This document shows, piece after piece, positions 61,801-64,000 of a stretch of 64,000 bases of DNA. The DNA comes from Paragonimus westermani. Taxonomy: Eukaryota > Platyhelminthes > Trematoda > Plagiorchiida > Troglotrematidae. The position numbers and the translations under genes are program-made. Numbering within the stretch: the first letter of the stretch is position 1; each line of letters opens with the position of its first letter. A model generated the notes under the pieces. That model saw only the letters and a program-made list of their open reading frames with translations. It made no database searches and was not told where the DNA came from. Location of the stretch: contig QNGE01000123.1 of NCBI GenBank assembly GCA_008508345.1, forward strand, positions 313,599 to 377,598. The letters are read 5' to 3'.

Positions 61801-64000
61801 AAAAAAACGATTAATCCGGTAGATATGACAGCATACATGTCGATCTGTGCAAGGTATTTTACTTGGATTTTGACCTTGTCAAGTAATCTGTCGTCCGTCC
61901 GTCAGCCAACAGAGTACCACTTATCAAAACATTGCAAAACACGCTGTCAAATAACGTGCGTCCTAGTAACCATGTTGTGTAACCTCAGTGTTATTGACGG
62001 AAGTTCAGTTCTGACTTTAATAATTTCAGGAATCCTATGTATCAGACCATGGTAGATGACTGCTCAGTCTAACGTTTGTGATGAACCTGTTTGAATTAGT
62101 TCTTAATTGCGTTTACTATTTGAGTTCCACTTTATGCAACACATCAGTTCATCAAGTGCTTTTTAAAAAATATATTGGCTGATTTAAATCGATAGCGTTT
62201 TTCACCAGATCGTTTTGGAACTTGTCTACGTCCAAATCTAACTGCAGTAAAAAGGATTTCGTGATGGGTCTGTTTCCGCTCCTCTTCGTCCCAATAGTAC
62301 CAGTTATTTCCGTATGTCAGTTACTTCTCACCTCTGTTTTTGGGTTTTTAAGGCAAATCCATGCAAACACACTATCCACAATTCGGCTTACAGTTGCTTT
62401 TTCATTATAAACCAGTTTTCAGTCAAAACGTCTTGTTGGGATCCTGCTGTAAAGAAAATCTCAAGTTCACTCCGTCCGATTAATCCACATGTAAAACATA
62501 CAAAAAACAGAAGTGTAAAAGCTGTCATTTCTCAAGACGATCCGATAGCATATTCACGGTTCAACGGAAGGAGAACTTCACCGCTTCCTCAGGGTCTATG
62601 TGAATTTAAGTAACGGATTCGAATACATGGATAGAATTAATCTGCTTTGTTGTTTGAATTAGGTGAAGGGCGAAAAACCATATTATATGTAGGTTTTTAA
62701 CTTGCTGCCTCATCTGTAGTGGGTTGGGTCGTTTGTGTAGCGTGTACATCAACCAGGCAATGCATTTTGAAGATCATATTTCGACTTTACGGACGGACCA
62801 AAAACACTGAAATTCGGCACGTCATGTTACAGAAAACCAAGAACGGTCAGACAACCCGAAAGGACTGGACTTCTATGTATATTTTACGTCATGATGGACC
62901 AGCAATATATCTAGTGTATAATATTCAACGAGTTATTGTAAGTGACCAGTTTGAAAACGCTTCAAACTTATCACGAGGAGTTTTGGTAGGTGACGGGCGA
63001 CCTACGGGATTCCTTAAGAAGTGCCTTTACGTGACAGAACCCCACCCCCCGGTTCAATTACCACATAAATTCTGCTTTGCACTCAAAAGGTACATTACTT
63101 CAGATCTGACCCATGTACACTAAGATGCAGTTTTCTTCAGTATACACAGTGCTAACACAATACCTTGATAAAAAATGTGTCCACTCAATTGTAAGAGGTA
63201 GCTGATTTTTCTACTAACCACCTCGAGTGCAATCAGTGGTTATTTTTATAGCCGCCGTTGCAAATACCTTAACACAACTATCAGGTAATCAACCAACTGT
63301 ATTCAGAGTGACCTGTTGAAACACATTGACCAAAGTGGAGTGGCTATGACAAAATTGAGGTAATGAAATACCTCCAACCGTCCATGTAAGATGTTGAATC
63401 GATGACATTCCGTTTAGTGGTCTTCAATTCAGCGCTGAGGCGCATCCTAAAAGCCGGTGGCTTCGTCTGCACAACGTTCAAACCCAAATTCTTACACACG
63501 TTACCACGGAAAACATCTAACTCACTCGTTACCAGTTTCTCCCATCTACCTTTTTCCATGTATCCGAAAACCACTAGCAAATACCATTCTGTTTGCCATC
63601 ATAATTCACTGTCTGGGTAACCCAACTCCATGTCACACATTCCGTTTAATCACTCACAGTATTCTTTTGATCACCGTCTCACTACTTTCGACGGTTTTCC
63701 AGTAGTCAACCAAGTTTGCTGAATAAGTGCTGTTCATTTAGTTTCTAGCTTTCATAAGGTAAATACAGGGAAACGCATTAACCAAGCTCACAAAAGCATA
63801 CTTGACCAATGCCTGAGGTTTAATTTGGATTTTGATGAATCCCAGTGAGAACTTGTACTGTAGAAAAACGCCAGAAAATACGATTGTGCACGGTCACAGA
63901 CTTCTGACAGTATCTGGTTAACTGCGGAGAGAGAGAGAATAGGTAAAAATTTACACAACATAAGTCTAGGGAATCTTGCTCTGGGTGACTGGGAGCAGTA
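58851..64000. other. No convincing gene
   Basis: The longest frames (61681-62055, 124 codons; 62719-63123, 134 codons, both plus) have no recognisable domain and no phase-matched partner exons, so they are not called. A (TA)7 run is at 60653-60667 and a short (GA)n near 63927. The right edge may cut through a gene, but none is visible. Confidence 0.4.
60653..60667. repeat. (TA)n microsatellite
   Basis: About seven TA units in perfect tandem. Simple-sequence repeat. Confidence 0.8.

Noticed and set aside
61681..63123. Frames of 124 and 134 codons on the plus strand
   Set aside because: No recognisable motif, no phase-matched neighbours, and frames of this length can occur by chance in 64 kb.
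1..64000. Operons, CRISPR arrays, phage or defence islands
   Set aside because: No spaced direct repeats, no closely packed ORFs with ribosome-binding sites, and codon and splice features are those of an animal genome.

Overview
The window looks like AT-rich animal nuclear DNA, most likely from a flatworm (probably a trematode). The reasons are: no prokaryote-style runs of closely packed long ORFs on either strand; candidate exons of about 30-300 nt bounded by GT..AG introns of about 60-420 nt; a Penelope-like retroelement (PLE) with an RT plus GIY-YIG endonuclease; and degenerate tRNA-derived SINEs with a possible hammerhead-like body. The phylum is inference; the eukaryotic, animal-like character is better supported. 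Most of the 64 kb is intergenic or intronic.

Layout. 0-8.7 kb: mostly non-coding, with one possible minus-strand last exon (314-474) and an Asn/Gln/Ser/Thr-rich open stretch (4115-4702). 8.75-9.25 kb: a cluster of SINE pieces, including an inverted pair. 9.3-19.2 kb: no convincing gene. 19.3-21.1 kb: candidate exons on both strands. 21-31.9 kb: mostly empty, with a degenerate SINE at 24.37 kb, a candidate minus exon at 26.3-26.6 kb and a SINE fragment at 26.8 kb. 31.9-33.6 kb: a set of plus-strand candidate exons, one only 33 nt long. 33.6-40.4 kb: isolated ORFs only. 40.67-43.55 kb: the PLE on the minus strand, the only feature recognised with high confidence. 44-51 kb: sparse, with one candidate exon and a 10-bp minisatellite. 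51.4-55.2 kb: two convergent candidate genes, a secreted-type cysteine-containing protein on the plus strand and an unidentified helical protein on the minus strand. 55.2-64 kb: no convincing gene, with one SINE fragment at 58.8 kb.

The most interesting locus is the PLE. Its apparent breaks are one in-frame TGA, three frameshifts, a damaged RT catalytic motif and a damaged GIY-YIG motif, so it is dead. Its coding sequence is also interrupted by 183 bp that start with GTAAGA and end with CCACTCCAG on the coding strand; removing them restores the reading frame exactly between the endonuclease core and the C-terminal tail. The opposite strand of those 183 bp carries a hammerhead-ribozyme-like core with a plausible stem I.

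The candidate exons rest on splice-site, phase and ORF evidence read by eye, without homology, so their confidences are low to moderate. No complete known gene, RNA operon, CRISPR array or defence system was seen.
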